A model generated the notes under the pieces. The model searched no databases, was not told where the DNA came from, and worked only from the letters and a program-made list of their open reading frames with translations. Shown piece by piece: positions 7,974 through 15,540 of a stretch of 62,609 bases of DNA. The stretch is from Lysobacteraceae bacterium (lineage in GTDB: Bacteria; Pseudomonadota; Gammaproteobacteria; Xanthomonadales; Ahniellaceae). Each line of letters opens with the position of its first letter. Position 1 is the stretch's first letter. The DNA lies in the NCBI GenBank assembly GCA_002995625.1, contig PVBP01000007.1, positions 1-62,609 on the forward strand. The letters run 5' to 3'. The position numbers and the translations under genes are program-made.

Positions 7974-8879
7974 ATGCCCACGACCCAACGCTCTTCGAAG
8001 CGCAGGACGCCGCCGTCGTCCCCCGGCTGGCGCTGGCCGAACCGCGCGCGCGTGGCGCTGTCGATCGTCGTCAACGTCGAGGAAGGCTCCGAATACACGA
8101 TCGCCGACGGCGATCCGATCACCGAGCCGGTCGACGAACTGAACGTCACGCTGTCGAAGCCGGTCCGCAACTTCGGCAACGAATCGAACTACCGCTACGG
8201 CATCAACGAAGGCCACGCGCGCGTCGCGGCGCTGCTGGACCGCTTCGAGATCCCGGCGACCTATACCGCGGCAGCACTGGCGCTCGAGCGCGCGCCGGCG
8301 ATCGCCGGCTACATCCGGGCGCGCCGCCACGAGCCGTGCTGCCACGGCTGGCGCTGGATCCACCAGTACCGGCTCGACGAGGCGGCCGAACGGGACTTCA
8401 TCCGTCGCGGACTCGACTCGATCGAACGCACGACCGGCACGCGCCCCGTCGGCTGGCTGTCGCGCTACCTGCACACGGCGAACACGCGCCGCCTGCTGCA
8501 GGAGGCGGGTTGCCTGTACCACATGGACGACTACTCGGCCGACGCGCCGTTCTGGGGCGTGGTCGAGGGCTCGCCGCGGCCGATGGTGATCGTGCCGTAC
8601 CAGCTCGACACCAACGACATGAAGATGTGGCTGGCGCCGTCGTACCTGCCGTCACACTGGCTCGAATACGCGGTCGACACGCTCGACCAGCTCCATCGCG
8701 AGGGCGCGCACCGGCCGGTCATGATGTCGCTCGGCCTGCACCTGCGGATCATCGGTCGCCCCGGCCGGATCGGGGCGCTCGAACGCTTCCTGCGGCAGGC
8801 GTCGAAGAAGCCCGGCGTCTGGTTCGCGCGGCGGGTCGAGATCGCGCGGCATTTCGCCGCGAAGGTGCCGATGCCGTGA
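7974..8879 (+). CDS. Polysaccharide-deacetylase-fold hydrolase, third paralogue (PuuE-like)
   Basis: A 301-residue NodB-fold protein with the PuuE/allantoinase-like pattern: NYRYGINEG, CCHGWRWIHQ, VPYQLDTNDMKMW and LHLRIIGRPGR. The TFDDG motif of sugar deacetylases is replaced by SIVVNVEEG. It is more distant from the two leftward paralogues than they are from each other. The gene follows repeat element A and has only a weak ribosome site (TGAAG). Its last codons overlap the CoA-lyase start (GTGA at 8876-8879), which ties an amide-type hydrolase directly to CoA-ester chemistry. Hydrolysis of a cyclic amide or imide is inferred, not shown. Confidence 0.88.
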   Translation: MPTTQRSSKRRTPPSSPGWRWPNRARVALSIVVNVEEGSEYTIADGDPITEPVDELNVTLSKPVRNFGNESNYRYGINEGHARVAALLDRFEIPATYTAAALALERAPAIAGYIRARRHEPCCHGWRWIHQYRLDEAAERDFIRRGLDSIERTTGTRPVGWLSRYLHTANTRRLLQEAGCLYHMDDYSADAPFWGVVEGSPRPMVIVPYQLDTNDMKMWLAPSYLPSHWLEYAVDTLDQLHREGAHRPVMMSLGLHLRIIGRPGRIGALERFLRQASKKPGVWFARRVEIARHFAAKVPMP

Positions 8880-9739
8880 GCGCGCCGCTCGACGAGGCGA
8901 GGCCGAGGCGCTGCGTGCTGTTCGTCCCGGGCTCGCGCCCGGAGCGCCATGCCAAGGCGCTCGCGTCCGGTGCCGACCAGGTCGCGATCGACCTCGAGGA
9001 CGCGGTCGGTCCGGGCGACAAGGACATCGCGCGCGACGCCGCACTGGCCTTCCTCGCCGCGCTGCCCCCCGATGCGCCGGGCGGCGAGTGCGGGCTCAGG
9101 ATCAACCCCCCGTCCACGGCCGACGGAGCACGGGATCTCCAGGCCCTGGCCGAGTCGTCGGCGGAACCGGCCTTCGTGATGGTGCCGAAGGCCGAGTCGG
9201 TTGCGGACGTCGAGGTCGTCGACGCGGCGCTCGGCGAGCGCCGGACGCGGATCGTGCCGCTGGTCGAGTCCCCGCGCGGCCTGCTCGCGGCCAAGGCGAT
9301 CGCGACCGCGTCGGCGCGCGTCTCGGCGCTGATGTTCGGTGGCTACGACTACGCGGTGGCGCTGCGAGGACGGCCCGGATGGGAGAGCTTCCTCGCGCCG
9401 CGATCGCAGCTCGGGATCGTCGCGGCAGCCACCGGGATCGGCTTCATCGACGTGCCGTTCCTCGGCATCGACGACGCCGAGGGGCTGGCCGGCGAGACCG
9501 ATCGCGTGATCGCGCTCGGCGCGACCGCGAAGGCGGCGATCCATCCGGCGCAGGTCGCGACGATCCAGGCCCGTTTCCTGCCGACCGCCGCGGAGCTGGC
9601 GTGGGCGCGACGCGTACTCGCTGCAATCGAGGGCCGCGCCGGCGAGGCGGTGGCGGTCGACGGCAAGCTCGTCGACCGGCCGATCGAGCTCGCCGCGCGA
9701 CGCGCGCTGGCGCTGGGCGCGCTCGGCGTGCGCGACTGA
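8876..9739 (+). CDS. HpcH/HpaI-type CoA-ester lyase (CitE/malyl-CoA lyase-like)
   Basis: A 287-residue TIM-barrel lyase. It shows the CitE-family landmarks CVLFVPGSRPERHAKAL, IDLEDAVGP, the arginine in GLRINPP, the Mg-binding glutamate in LVESPRG and aspartate in GGYDYA, then AAIHPAQV near residue 225. Members cleave malyl-, beta-methylmalyl- or citramalyl-CoA to acetyl- or propionyl-CoA plus an oxo acid. It starts with GTG overlapping the stop of the upstream hydrolase gene by four bases. With MaoC hydratase and CoA-transferases downstream it fits the final cleavage step of C4/C5 dicarboxylate degradation; the specific substrate is inferred. Confidence 0.93.
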   Translation: MSAPLDEARPRRCVLFVPGSRPERHAKALASGADQVAIDLEDAVGPGDKDIARDAALAFLAALPPDAPGGECGLRINPPSTADGARDLQALAESSAEPAFVMVPKAESVADVEVVDAALGERRTRIVPLVESPRGLLAAKAIATASARVSALMFGGYDYAVALRGRPGWESFLAPRSQLGIVAAATGIGFIDVPFLGIDDAEGLAGETDRVIALGATAKAAIHPAQVATIQARFLPTAAELAWARRVLAAIEGRAGEAVAVDGKLVDRPIELAARRALALGALGVRD

Positions 9740-9759
9740 TCGGCCGAGGCCGGCGGTCT

Positions 9760-9780
9760 TTCGCCGCGGGCGAAGTTTTT
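9760..9780 (+). terminator. Possible intrinsic terminator or attenuator after the CoA-lyase gene
   Basis: TTCGCC-GCG-GGCGAA forms a six-base-pair stem (9760-9774) followed by GTTTTT, 20 bases after the lyase stop. The stem is short, so partial termination inside the operon is the most that can be claimed. Confidence 0.45.
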
Positions 9781-9808
9781 CGAAGTCGAACGCCATTCCG
9801 GAGTCGTC

Positions 9809-10327
9809 ATGGTCCAGAACGTCAAGCAGATCGGCCCCAACCGCTACCGCGAAACCTTCGGGCGCTACTACGAGGACTTCAACGTCGGCGACATCTACGA
9901 GCACCGACCCGGCCGCACGATCACGCAGACCGACAACATCTGGTTCACGCTGCTGACGATGAACACCCATCCGATGCACTTCGACGAGGAGTACGCGAAG
10001 GCCTCGGAGTTCGGCCGCTGCATCGTCTGCTCGCCGTTCACGGTGGCGCTGATGGTCGGCATGAGCGTGACCGACGTCAGCCAGAAGGCGATCGCGAACC
10101 TCGGCTGGTCGGACATCAGGCTGACCCATCCGCTGTACGCCGGCGACACGCTGACCTGCGAGTCCGAGGTGCTCGACAAGCGCGAGTCGAAATCGCGTCC
10201 CGGGGCCGGCATCGTGACCGTCCGCACCGACGGCTACAACCAGGACCGAAAGCTCGTCTGCACCTTCAATCGCACGATGCTGATCGCGAGACGCGGCCAC
10301 TCGGTCGAGGACCAGGTTGGCTATTGA
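9809..10327 (+). CDS. MaoC family dehydratase (mesaconyl/itaconyl-CoA hydratase-like)
   Basis: A 172-residue hot-dog-fold hydratase. The hydratase-2 motif region reads TMNTHPMHFDEEYAKAS (residues 50-66), so the catalytic Asp of the classic GDxNPxH pattern appears as Asn52, with His54 and His57 downstream; subfamilies acting on branched dicarboxylyl-CoAs vary here, so this need not mean inactivity. Members hydrate enoyl-CoA esters. Its neighbours are a CoA-ester lyase upstream and an acyl-CoA dehydrogenase downstream, matching hydration of mesaconyl-, itaconyl- or citraconyl-CoA before cleavage. It is followed by repeat element B. Family call firm, substrate inferred. Confidence 0.88.
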   Translation: MVQNVKQIGPNRYRETFGRYYEDFNVGDIYEHRPGRTITQTDNIWFTLLTMNTHPMHFDEEYAKASEFGRCIVCSPFTVALMVGMSVTDVSQKAIANLGWSDIRLTHPLYAGDTLTCESEVLDKRESKSRPGAGIVTVRTDGYNQDRKLVCTFNRTMLIARRGHSVEDQVGY

Positions 10328-10354
10328 GGGGGCAAGGCTCGACGAGCAGTAGGC

Positions 10355-10522
10355 GGCGAATGGCGAATGGCAAATGGCCAATGGGAAACGGCCGGCTCGT
10401 GCGAGCGGTATGGGGGAGTCGGCCCGCATTGGATGCTCTGGACTGCCCGATGGGGCGCACCTATCGCCCCGCTCCGCATGCCTGACCCATTCGCCATTCG
10501 CCATTCGCTATTTGTCATTCGC
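10355..10522. repeat. Heptamer-arm inverted-repeat element, copy B
   Basis: Left arm 10355-10385 and right arm 10486-10522 are inverted tandem arrays of variants of GGCGAAT. The interior of about 100 bases is non-coding and holds two hairpins, GCTCG-TG-CGAGC and GGGGCG...CGCCCC. It lies between the MaoC and acyl-CoA dehydrogenase genes, 27 bases after one stop and 34 bases before the next start. Confidence 0.88.
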
Positions 10523-10556
10523 AATCGACTGATCCACATCAACCGAAGGCTTGCGC

Positions 10557-11729
10557 ATGATCCACCAGCCCACGACCACGCACTGGACCGCCGAGGACGA
10601 GGCGACCCTGCTCGACACCATCGACGCCTGGGTCGAGCGCTCGGTGCGTCCGATCGCGCGCGAATACGACCAGGAGGACAAGTACCCGCACGAGCTGGTC
10701 GAGGAGATGAAGGAGCTCGGGCTGTTCGGCGCGACGATCTCGCCGGAGTACGGGGGCCTCGGCCTGTCCGCCAGCACCTACGCGAAGATCGTGACGAAGG
10801 TCGCGTCGGCGTGGATGGCGCCGAGCGGGATATTCAACTCGCACCTGATCATGGCCGCCGCGATCGAGCGCTGCGGCACCGAGGCGCAGAAGCGCCGATA
10901 CCTGCCGCGGATGGCGACCGGCGAGCTGCGGGGCGGCCTCGGGCTGACCGAGCCGAATGCGGGCACCGACCTGCAGGCGATCCGGACCGTCGCGAAGCGG
11001 GACGGGGACCACTACGTCATCAACGGCGCCAAGACCTGGATCACGAACTCGCTCCACGGCGGCGGGATCCTGCTGCTGGTCAAGACCGACCCCGAGGCCC
11101 AGCCGCGGCACAAGGGCATGAGCATGTTCATCGCCGAGAAGGGCGAGGGCTTCATCGTCGCGAAGAAGATGAAGAAGCTCGGCTATCGGGCGATCGACAC
11201 CTGCGAGCTGGTGTTCCAGGACTATCGCGTGCCGGCCGACTGCCTGCTCGGCGGCGAGGAGGGCCGCGGCTTCCAGCACGCGGTCGGCGGCCTCGAGCTC
11301 GGACGGATCAACATCGCCGCGCGCGGCGCCGGCATCGCCGAGGGCGCGCTCCGGATGGCGGTGCGCTACGCGCAGGAGCGCAAGACCTTCGGCAAGCCGA
11401 TCTGCGAGCACCAGGCGATCCAGCTGAAGCTCGGCGAGATGGCGGCCAGGGTCGAGGCCGCGAAGCTGCTGGTCGAGAGCGCGGCCCGTGCCTATGACAC
11501 CGGCCAGCGCTGCGACATGGAGGCCGGAATGGCGAAGTACTTCGCGACCGAGACCGGCGTCTTCTGCGCGCAGGAGGCGATGCGGATCTTCGGTGGCTAC
11601 AGCTATTCGACCGAGTACGAAATCGAGCGCTTCTACCGCGACGCGATGCTGATGTGCATCGGCGAGGGCACGAACGAGATGCAGCGGATCATCATCGCCA
11701 AGCAGCTCGTCGAACGGAACCGCATCTAG
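10557..11729 (+). CDS. Acyl-CoA dehydrogenase
   Basis: A 390-residue flavoenzyme of the acyl-CoA dehydrogenase family at normal length. Landmarks are GLTEPNAGTDL (substrate/FAD region, about residue 129), TWITNS, GRINIAARGAGIAEGAL, RKTFGKPI, and the C-terminal IFGGYSYSTEYEIERFYRD followed by IGEGTNEMQR, which holds the glutamate position used as catalytic base in many members. Start chosen at ATG 10557 with GAAGG upstream; a TTG two codons earlier is possible. It introduces a double bond into a saturated acyl-CoA, for example methylsuccinyl- or glutaryl-type esters given the neighbours (inference). Electrons would pass to ETF. Confidence 0.95.
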   Translation: MIHQPTTTHWTAEDEATLLDTIDAWVERSVRPIAREYDQEDKYPHELVEEMKELGLFGATISPEYGGLGLSASTYAKIVTKVASAWMAPSGIFNSHLIMAAAIERCGTEAQKRRYLPRMATGELRGGLGLTEPNAGTDLQAIRTVAKRDGDHYVINGAKTWITNSLHGGGILLLVKTDPEAQPRHKGMSMFIAEKGEGFIVAKKMKKLGYRAIDTCELVFQDYRVPADCLLGGEEGRGFQHAVGGLELGRINIAARGAGIAEGALRMAVRYAQERKTFGKPICEHQAIQLKLGEMAARVEAAKLLVESAARAYDTGQRCDMEAGMAKYFATETGVFCAQEAMRIFGGYSYSTEYEIERFYRDAMLMCIGEGTNEMQRIIIAKQLVERNRI

Positions 11730-11730
11730 C

Positions 11731-12157
11731 GGCGAATGGCGAATGGCGAATGGCGAATCGAAAGCTCGACCGGCTGCGCTTGACCCACTACGACCTCGAG
11801 GCTTGGCAGGAAGCGATGCGGTTGGCACGCGACGTGTACGTCCTCACGCACGAGCTGCCGGTGGATGAGCGTTGGGGACTGGTGTCCCAGATGCGGCGGG
11901 CGGCGGTATCGGTCGCGTCGAACATCGCCGAGGGTGCTTCTCGCGGCCGGGGTTCCGAGTTCAGGCGGTATCCGATCGGCGCGCGCGGGTCCCTGATCGA
12001 GCTCGACACACAGTTGTGGCTGGCACGAGACCTCGGGCTGTGCAAGCCCTCGAGCGCGATGCTCGATCGCATGACGACCTGCTTCAAGATGATCAATGGC
12101 CTCATGAAGGCACGAGGCAGCCAGTGACCGAATCCCATCCGCCGTTCGCCGTTCGCG
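11731..12157. repeat. Heptamer-arm inverted-repeat element, copy C, carrying a four-helix-bundle gene
   Basis: Left arm 11731-11758 is four tandem GGCGAAT heptamers; right arm 12134-12157 is a more degenerate inverted array (GCCGTTCGCCGTTCGCG). It is the only copy with a full coding interior: the gene at 11750-12127 starts inside the left arm and stops seven bases before the right arm. The left arm begins one base after the acyl-CoA dehydrogenase stop. The right arm is translated as the N-terminus of the next gene. Confidence 0.88.
11750..12127 (+). CDS. Four-helix-bundle protein (23S rRNA intervening-sequence protein / Avd-like)
   Basis: A 125-residue protein of the family first seen encoded in 23S rRNA intervening sequences and related to Avd of diversity-generating retroelements. 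Family landmarks are HYDLEAWQEAMRLARDVY, LPVDERWGLVSQMRRAAVSV and SNIAEGASR, with four amphipathic helices and a basic surface; relatives bind nucleic acid. The start at 11750 lies in the fourth heptamer of the left arm, so the first residues MANR are repeat-encoded; no Shine-Dalgarno site is visible. Its stop overlaps the GTG start of the CoA-transferase gene (12124-12127). No reverse transcriptase is nearby. It has no metabolic role expected here and looks like an element-borne gene. Confidence 0.9.
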   Translation: MANRKLDRLRLTHYDLEAWQEAMRLARDVYVLTHELPVDERWGLVSQMRRAAVSVASNIAEGASRGRGSEFRRYPIGARGSLIELDTQLWLARDLGLCKPSSAMLDRMTTCFKMINGLMKARGSQ

Positions 12158-13338
12158 ACTTGCCGCTGTCGGGCCTGCGGATCCTCGCGGTCGAGCAGTA
12201 CGGCGCGGGTCCCTACGGCTCGATGTTCCTCGCCGACCTCGGCGCCGACGTGATCAAGATCGAGTCGCCACCCGGAGGCGACGTCTCGCGCGCGACGGGC
12301 CCCCACTTCCTCGGCGAAGGCGACAGCCAGTTCTTCCAGACCTTCAACCTCAACAAGCGTTCGATCCGGCTCGACCTGAAGCACCCGGACGGGCGCCGGA
12401 TCCTCGAGCGCCTGGTCGGCACGGCGGACGCGGTGATGAACAACCTGCGCGGCGACCAGCCGGCCAGGCTCGGCCTCGACTATGCGGCGCTCGGACCGAT
12501 CAGGCCGGCGATCGTCTGCGCGCACCTGTCGGCCTACGGTCGCGACAACGAACGCGCGGCCTGGCCGGGCTACGACTACCTGATGCAGGCCGAGGCCGGC
12601 TTCATGTCGCTGACCGGGGAGCCGGACGGCCCGCCCGCGCGCTTCGGCCTCAGCATGGTCGACTTCATGACCGGAACCGTCACCGCGCTGGGCCTGCTCG
12701 CCGCGGTCCTCGGTGCGCAACGGACGGGCCGCGGGCGCGACGTCGACGTCTCGCTGTTCGACGTCGCGCTGCACCAGCTGAGCTATCCCGCCACCTGGTT
12801 CCTCAACGCCGGCCACGAGACCACGCGGCTGCCGCGTTCGGCCCACCCGGGCACCGTGCCCTGCCAGCTTTATCGGACCGCCGACGGCTGGGTCATGGTC
12901 ATGTGCATGCTGGAGAAGTTCTGGCAGGCCTTCGTCGACGGCATCGGACGCCCCGAGCTCGCGCGCGACCCGCGTTTCGGCGACTTCGCGGCCCGCCGCC
13001 AGCACCGCGAGGCGCTGACCCCGCTGATCGACGAGGCCCTGATGACGCAGTCGACCGCGCACTGGATCGACCGCTTCGCCGGCCGGATCCCGATCGCGCC
13101 GGTGCTCGACGTCCGCCAGGCCCTCGGGAATCCATTCGTCGAGCGGACCGGGATGCTCCAGACCGTCGCCCACCCGGGTGGTCCCCAGCGCATGCTCCGA
13201 AGTCCGATCCGGCTCGACGGCCAGCGGCTCGATGGGCGCGCGTGCCCGCCGTGCGGCGCCGATGGCGAGGCACTGCTGCGCGAGGTCGGCTTCGATCCGG
13301 CCGAGATCGCCGCGTTTCGCGAGCGGGGGGCGATATGA
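12124..13338 (+). CDS. CaiB/BaiF (type III) CoA-transferase
   Basis: A 404-residue family III CoA-transferase. Recognisable parts are LSGLRILAVEQYGAGPYGSM, LADLGADVIKIESPPGGD, NKRSIRLDLK and DVSLFDVALHQLSYP, whose Asp is the position of the acyl-enzyme residue. It moves CoA between a donor such as succinyl-CoA and a carboxylic acid. The first dozen residues (TESHPPFAVRD) are encoded by the right arm of repeat element C; family homology only begins at LPLSG. An in-frame TTG at 12160, immediately before that point, may be the ancestral or alternative start. Translation from GTG 12124 is coupled to the four-helix-bundle gene. Confidence 0.92.
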   Translation: MTESHPPFAVRDLPLSGLRILAVEQYGAGPYGSMFLADLGADVIKIESPPGGDVSRATGPHFLGEGDSQFFQTFNLNKRSIRLDLKHPDGRRILERLVGTADAVMNNLRGDQPARLGLDYAALGPIRPAIVCAHLSAYGRDNERAAWPGYDYLMQAEAGFMSLTGEPDGPPARFGLSMVDFMTGTVTALGLLAAVLGAQRTGRGRDVDVSLFDVALHQLSYPATWFLNAGHETTRLPRSAHPGTVPCQLYRTADGWVMVMCMLEKFWQAFVDGIGRPELARDPRFGDFAARRQHREALTPLIDEALMTQSTAHWIDRFAGRIPIAPVLDVRQALGNPFVERTGMLQTVAHPGGPQRMLRSPIRLDGQRLDGRACPPCGADGEALLREVGFDPAEIAAFRERGAI

Positions 13339-13438
13339 GCCCGCGCCGGGGATTCGGACGTCCGCGCGCATCGGCGGCGCGTTCGGCGTCGCGCGACGGT
13401 CGCCCGTTCAGCGCATCGCGGTCGCCGCGAGGTGTCCG

Positions 13439-14557
13439 GTGAAGCTCGACGGCCTGCGCGTGCTCGACCTCTCGCTGTTCCTGCCGGGCCCGCACCTGAC
13501 GATGATGATGGCCGACCACGGGGCCGACGTGATCAAGGTCGAGCCGCCGGGTGGCGAGCCGGTGCGCGAGGTGGGCCTCAGGCAGGCCGGACACAGCACC
13601 TGGTTCCGGAACACGCATCGCGGCAAGCGCTGCGTGATGCTCGATCTGAAGCGCCCGGACGATCATGCGCTGCTGCTCGACCTCGCGCGCGAGGCGGACG
13701 TGCTGGTCGAGGCGTTCCGGCCCGGCGTCGCGAAGCGGCTCGGGATCGACGACGAGCGGATCCGCGAGATCAATCCGCGGATCGTCTACTGCTCGATCAG
13801 CGCGTTCGGGCAGACCGGTCCGAAGGCCGGGCGCCCGGCGCACGACCTCGCGATCCAGGCCGACACCGGCGTCGTGTCGCTGAACCTCGGCCAGGACGGC
13901 GAGCCCGCGCAGCCGCACATGCCGGTCGCCGACATGGCCGGTTCGCTGATGGCACTCGCAGGGATCCTGATGGCGCTCTACCGGCGCGAGCGGACCGGTC
14001 GCGGCGACCATCTCGATCTGTCGATGCAGGACGCGCTGATGGCCTGGCTGCCGAACGTCGTCGGCCCACCGTTCGCCGAGGGGCGCGATCCGGTCGTGAA
14101 GCAGGAACGATCCTGGGGCGGCAACGCGATGTACCGCCTCTACCGCTGCGCCGATGGCCGCTGGCTCGCGCTCGGCGGCGCCGAGCACAAGTTCGCCGAC
14201 ACGCTGTTCGCGGCGCTCGGGCGTCCCGATCTCGGCGCGCTGTGCCACCAGCCGCCGGGGCCGGCCCAGGATCCGGCCAGGGCCTTCCTCGCCGAGACCT
14301 TCGCGAGCCGGACGCTGGCCGAGTGGTGCGCGTTCCTGGCACCGCTCGACGTCTGCTGGGCGCCGGTCAGGACCTTGACCGAAGCCTTCGCCGATCCGCA
14401 TACCCGGTCGCGTGGGATGGTCTTCACCGATCCGGGCGGCGGCAGGCACCTCGGCATCCCGATCCGCTTCCGCGACGAGCCCGGCCGGATCGATCCGAAA
14501 CTGGACCCGCCGGGCGCATCGACCGACGCCGTGCGGCGCGGCCGCTGGGCGCGCTGA
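13439..14557 (+). CDS. CaiB/BaiF (type III) CoA-transferase, second copy
   Basis: A 372-residue family III CoA-transferase. It begins VKLDGLRVLDLSLFLPGPHL at a GTG with GCGAGG upstream, then ADHGADVIKVEPPGGEPVRE and LDLSMQDALMAW carrying the catalytic Asp position. It is separated from the first CoA-transferase by 100 bases with no gene and is clearly diverged from it, so the two probably act on different acids or as alternative donors. It is the last gene of the rightward operon and converges on the leftward lipocalin-like gene. Confidence 0.92.
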   Translation: MKLDGLRVLDLSLFLPGPHLTMMMADHGADVIKVEPPGGEPVREVGLRQAGHSTWFRNTHRGKRCVMLDLKRPDDHALLLDLAREADVLVEAFRPGVAKRLGIDDERIREINPRIVYCSISAFGQTGPKAGRPAHDLAIQADTGVVSLNLGQDGEPAQPHMPVADMAGSLMALAGILMALYRRERTGRGDHLDLSMQDALMAWLPNVVGPPFAEGRDPVVKQERSWGGNAMYRLYRCADGRWLALGGAEHKFADTLFAALGRPDLGALCHQPPGPAQDPARAFLAETFASRTLAEWCAFLAPLDVCWAPVRTLTEAFADPHTRSRGMVFTDPGGGRHLGIPIRFRDEPGRIDPKLDPPGASTDAVRRGRWAR

Positions 14558-14603
14558 CGCCGGCGTCGGCGCCGTCCCCCGAATCGCGACTCGGCGCGGG
14601 CGA

Positions 14604-15110
14604 TCAGCCGATCGGGTCGCCGGCGAAACTCGGACCGTTGACCTTGTGCCAGTCGCGGCTGATGAAGCGCTCGTCGACCAGCGTGCGGGTCGCGATCGTG
14701 CCCTTCCGGTACCAGTGCCAGACGCGATGGCGATGCTGGCCACAGTCCGAGATCTGGATCATCTCGTAGAGCTCGAGATCGGGCTCGCCCTTGCGCTGCC
14801 AGTACAGCATCACGCTTCGGTGCAGGTCGTCGAGCGGCTCCTCGGCCGCCCATCCGGTGATCAGATCGTTGTCGAAGGTCAGGCGGCCGTAGACGTAGCT
14901 CGCCGGGAAGTCGCGCACTTCGGTGCGCCCGTCGGCCCAGCTGTAGTGGTTGGTCTGGTGGTACGGGTACGGTCCGCCCGACGGGAAGCGGCAGACGAGA
15001 CGCGAGCGGTGCTCGTCGATCTTGTTGCCGTCGGCGTCGTAATAGCGGTACCAGCCGTCCCAGATGCCCTCGTGGCGGGCGAGGATCGGCATTCGGTGCT
15101 TGATGTCCAT
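14604..15110 (-). CDS. Conserved hypothetical protein, possible lipocalin-like (DUF3598-type) barrel
   Basis: A 168-residue soluble protein without signal peptide, rich in Trp, Tyr and His. It begins MDIKHRMPILARHEGIWDGW and alternates short beta-strand-like segments (RSRLVCRFP, HQTNHYSWADG, RLTFDNDLITGW, HRVWHWYRKG), which suggests a closed beta barrel. The opening HEGIWDGWYRYYDADG resembles DUF3598/calycin-type proteins that bind small hydrophobic ligands; this likeness is from memory and only moderate. It is the last gene of a three-gene leftward operon headed by a methyltransferase, so a ligand-binding or modifying role in the same pathway is possible. Confidence 0.65.
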   Translation of the reverse strand: MDIKHRMPILARHEGIWDGWYRYYDADGNKIDEHRSRLVCRFPSGGPYPYHQTNHYSWADGRTEVRDFPASYVYGRLTFDNDLITGWAAEEPLDDLHRSVMLYWQRKGEPDLELYEMIQISDCGQHRHRVWHWYRKGTIATRTLVDERFISRDWHKVNGPSFAGDPIG

Positions 15111-15156
15111 CGGCAGGCTCCGGCAGGTGGGGACGGACTGACTCGGCAGGCGGCGC

Positions 15157-15540
15157 TCAGGAGTGGCGCAGCTCCTCCATGATCTCGGGCATCGAGCGGT
15201 CGAGGTCGCGGCGCTCGGGCCTCGCCGCCTCGGCTTCCTGCTGGATGATGCGCAGCACCCGCGCGATGTAGCCCTTCATCCAGCGCGTGCGCTCGGCTTC
15301 GGCCTCGGGGCCCGGCGCGAAGGCGTCGAGCTCCTCGCGCGACATCAGGCCCTTCCGTTCGAGCACCCGCTCGAGCGCATCGAGACGCTGGCGCGTGACC
15401 GCGTGTTCCATCGCGATCGCCATCGCGATCGCCATCACCCGCTCGACGTCGGGGTCCGCGAAGAACCACGGGCGCTTGCCCTTGGCCTTGGCGTTCGCGA
15501 GCAGGATCGGATCGAAGCCCGGCGGCAGCGTCGCGCTCAC
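15157..15540 (-). CDS. Hypothetical protein between methyltransferase and lipocalin-like genes
   Basis: A 127-residue hydrophilic, helix-rich protein that I do not recognise. It starts with GTG at 15540, overlapping the methyltransferase stop by four bases (GTGA 15537-15540), which fixes the start. It has PPGFDPILLANAKAKGKRPW near the N-terminus, then charged helices around residues 35-70 and 75-120. No signal peptide, membrane segment or metal motif is visible. A Pro-Trp-Phe motif early in the chain and acidic/basic helices could form an adaptor, but no function can be assigned. Overlap makes coupling to the methyltransferase likely. Confidence 0.75.
   Translation of the reverse strand: MSATLPPGFDPILLANAKAKGKRPWFFADPDVERVMAIAMAIAMEHAVTRQRLDALERVLERKGLMSREELDAFAPGPEAEAERTRWMKGYIARVLRIIQQEAEAARPERRDLDRSMPEIMEELRHS

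Noticed and set aside
7732-10542. Small open frames encoding MANGEWR- or HSPFAIR-type peptides
   Set aside because: They are translations of the heptamer arrays themselves (three heptamers give seven codons) in arbitrary frames, not genes.
11731-12157. Retron, group II intron or diversity-generating retroelement
   Set aside because: No reverse transcriptase, template/variable repeat or intron domain structure is visible; only the Avd-like protein family is shared.
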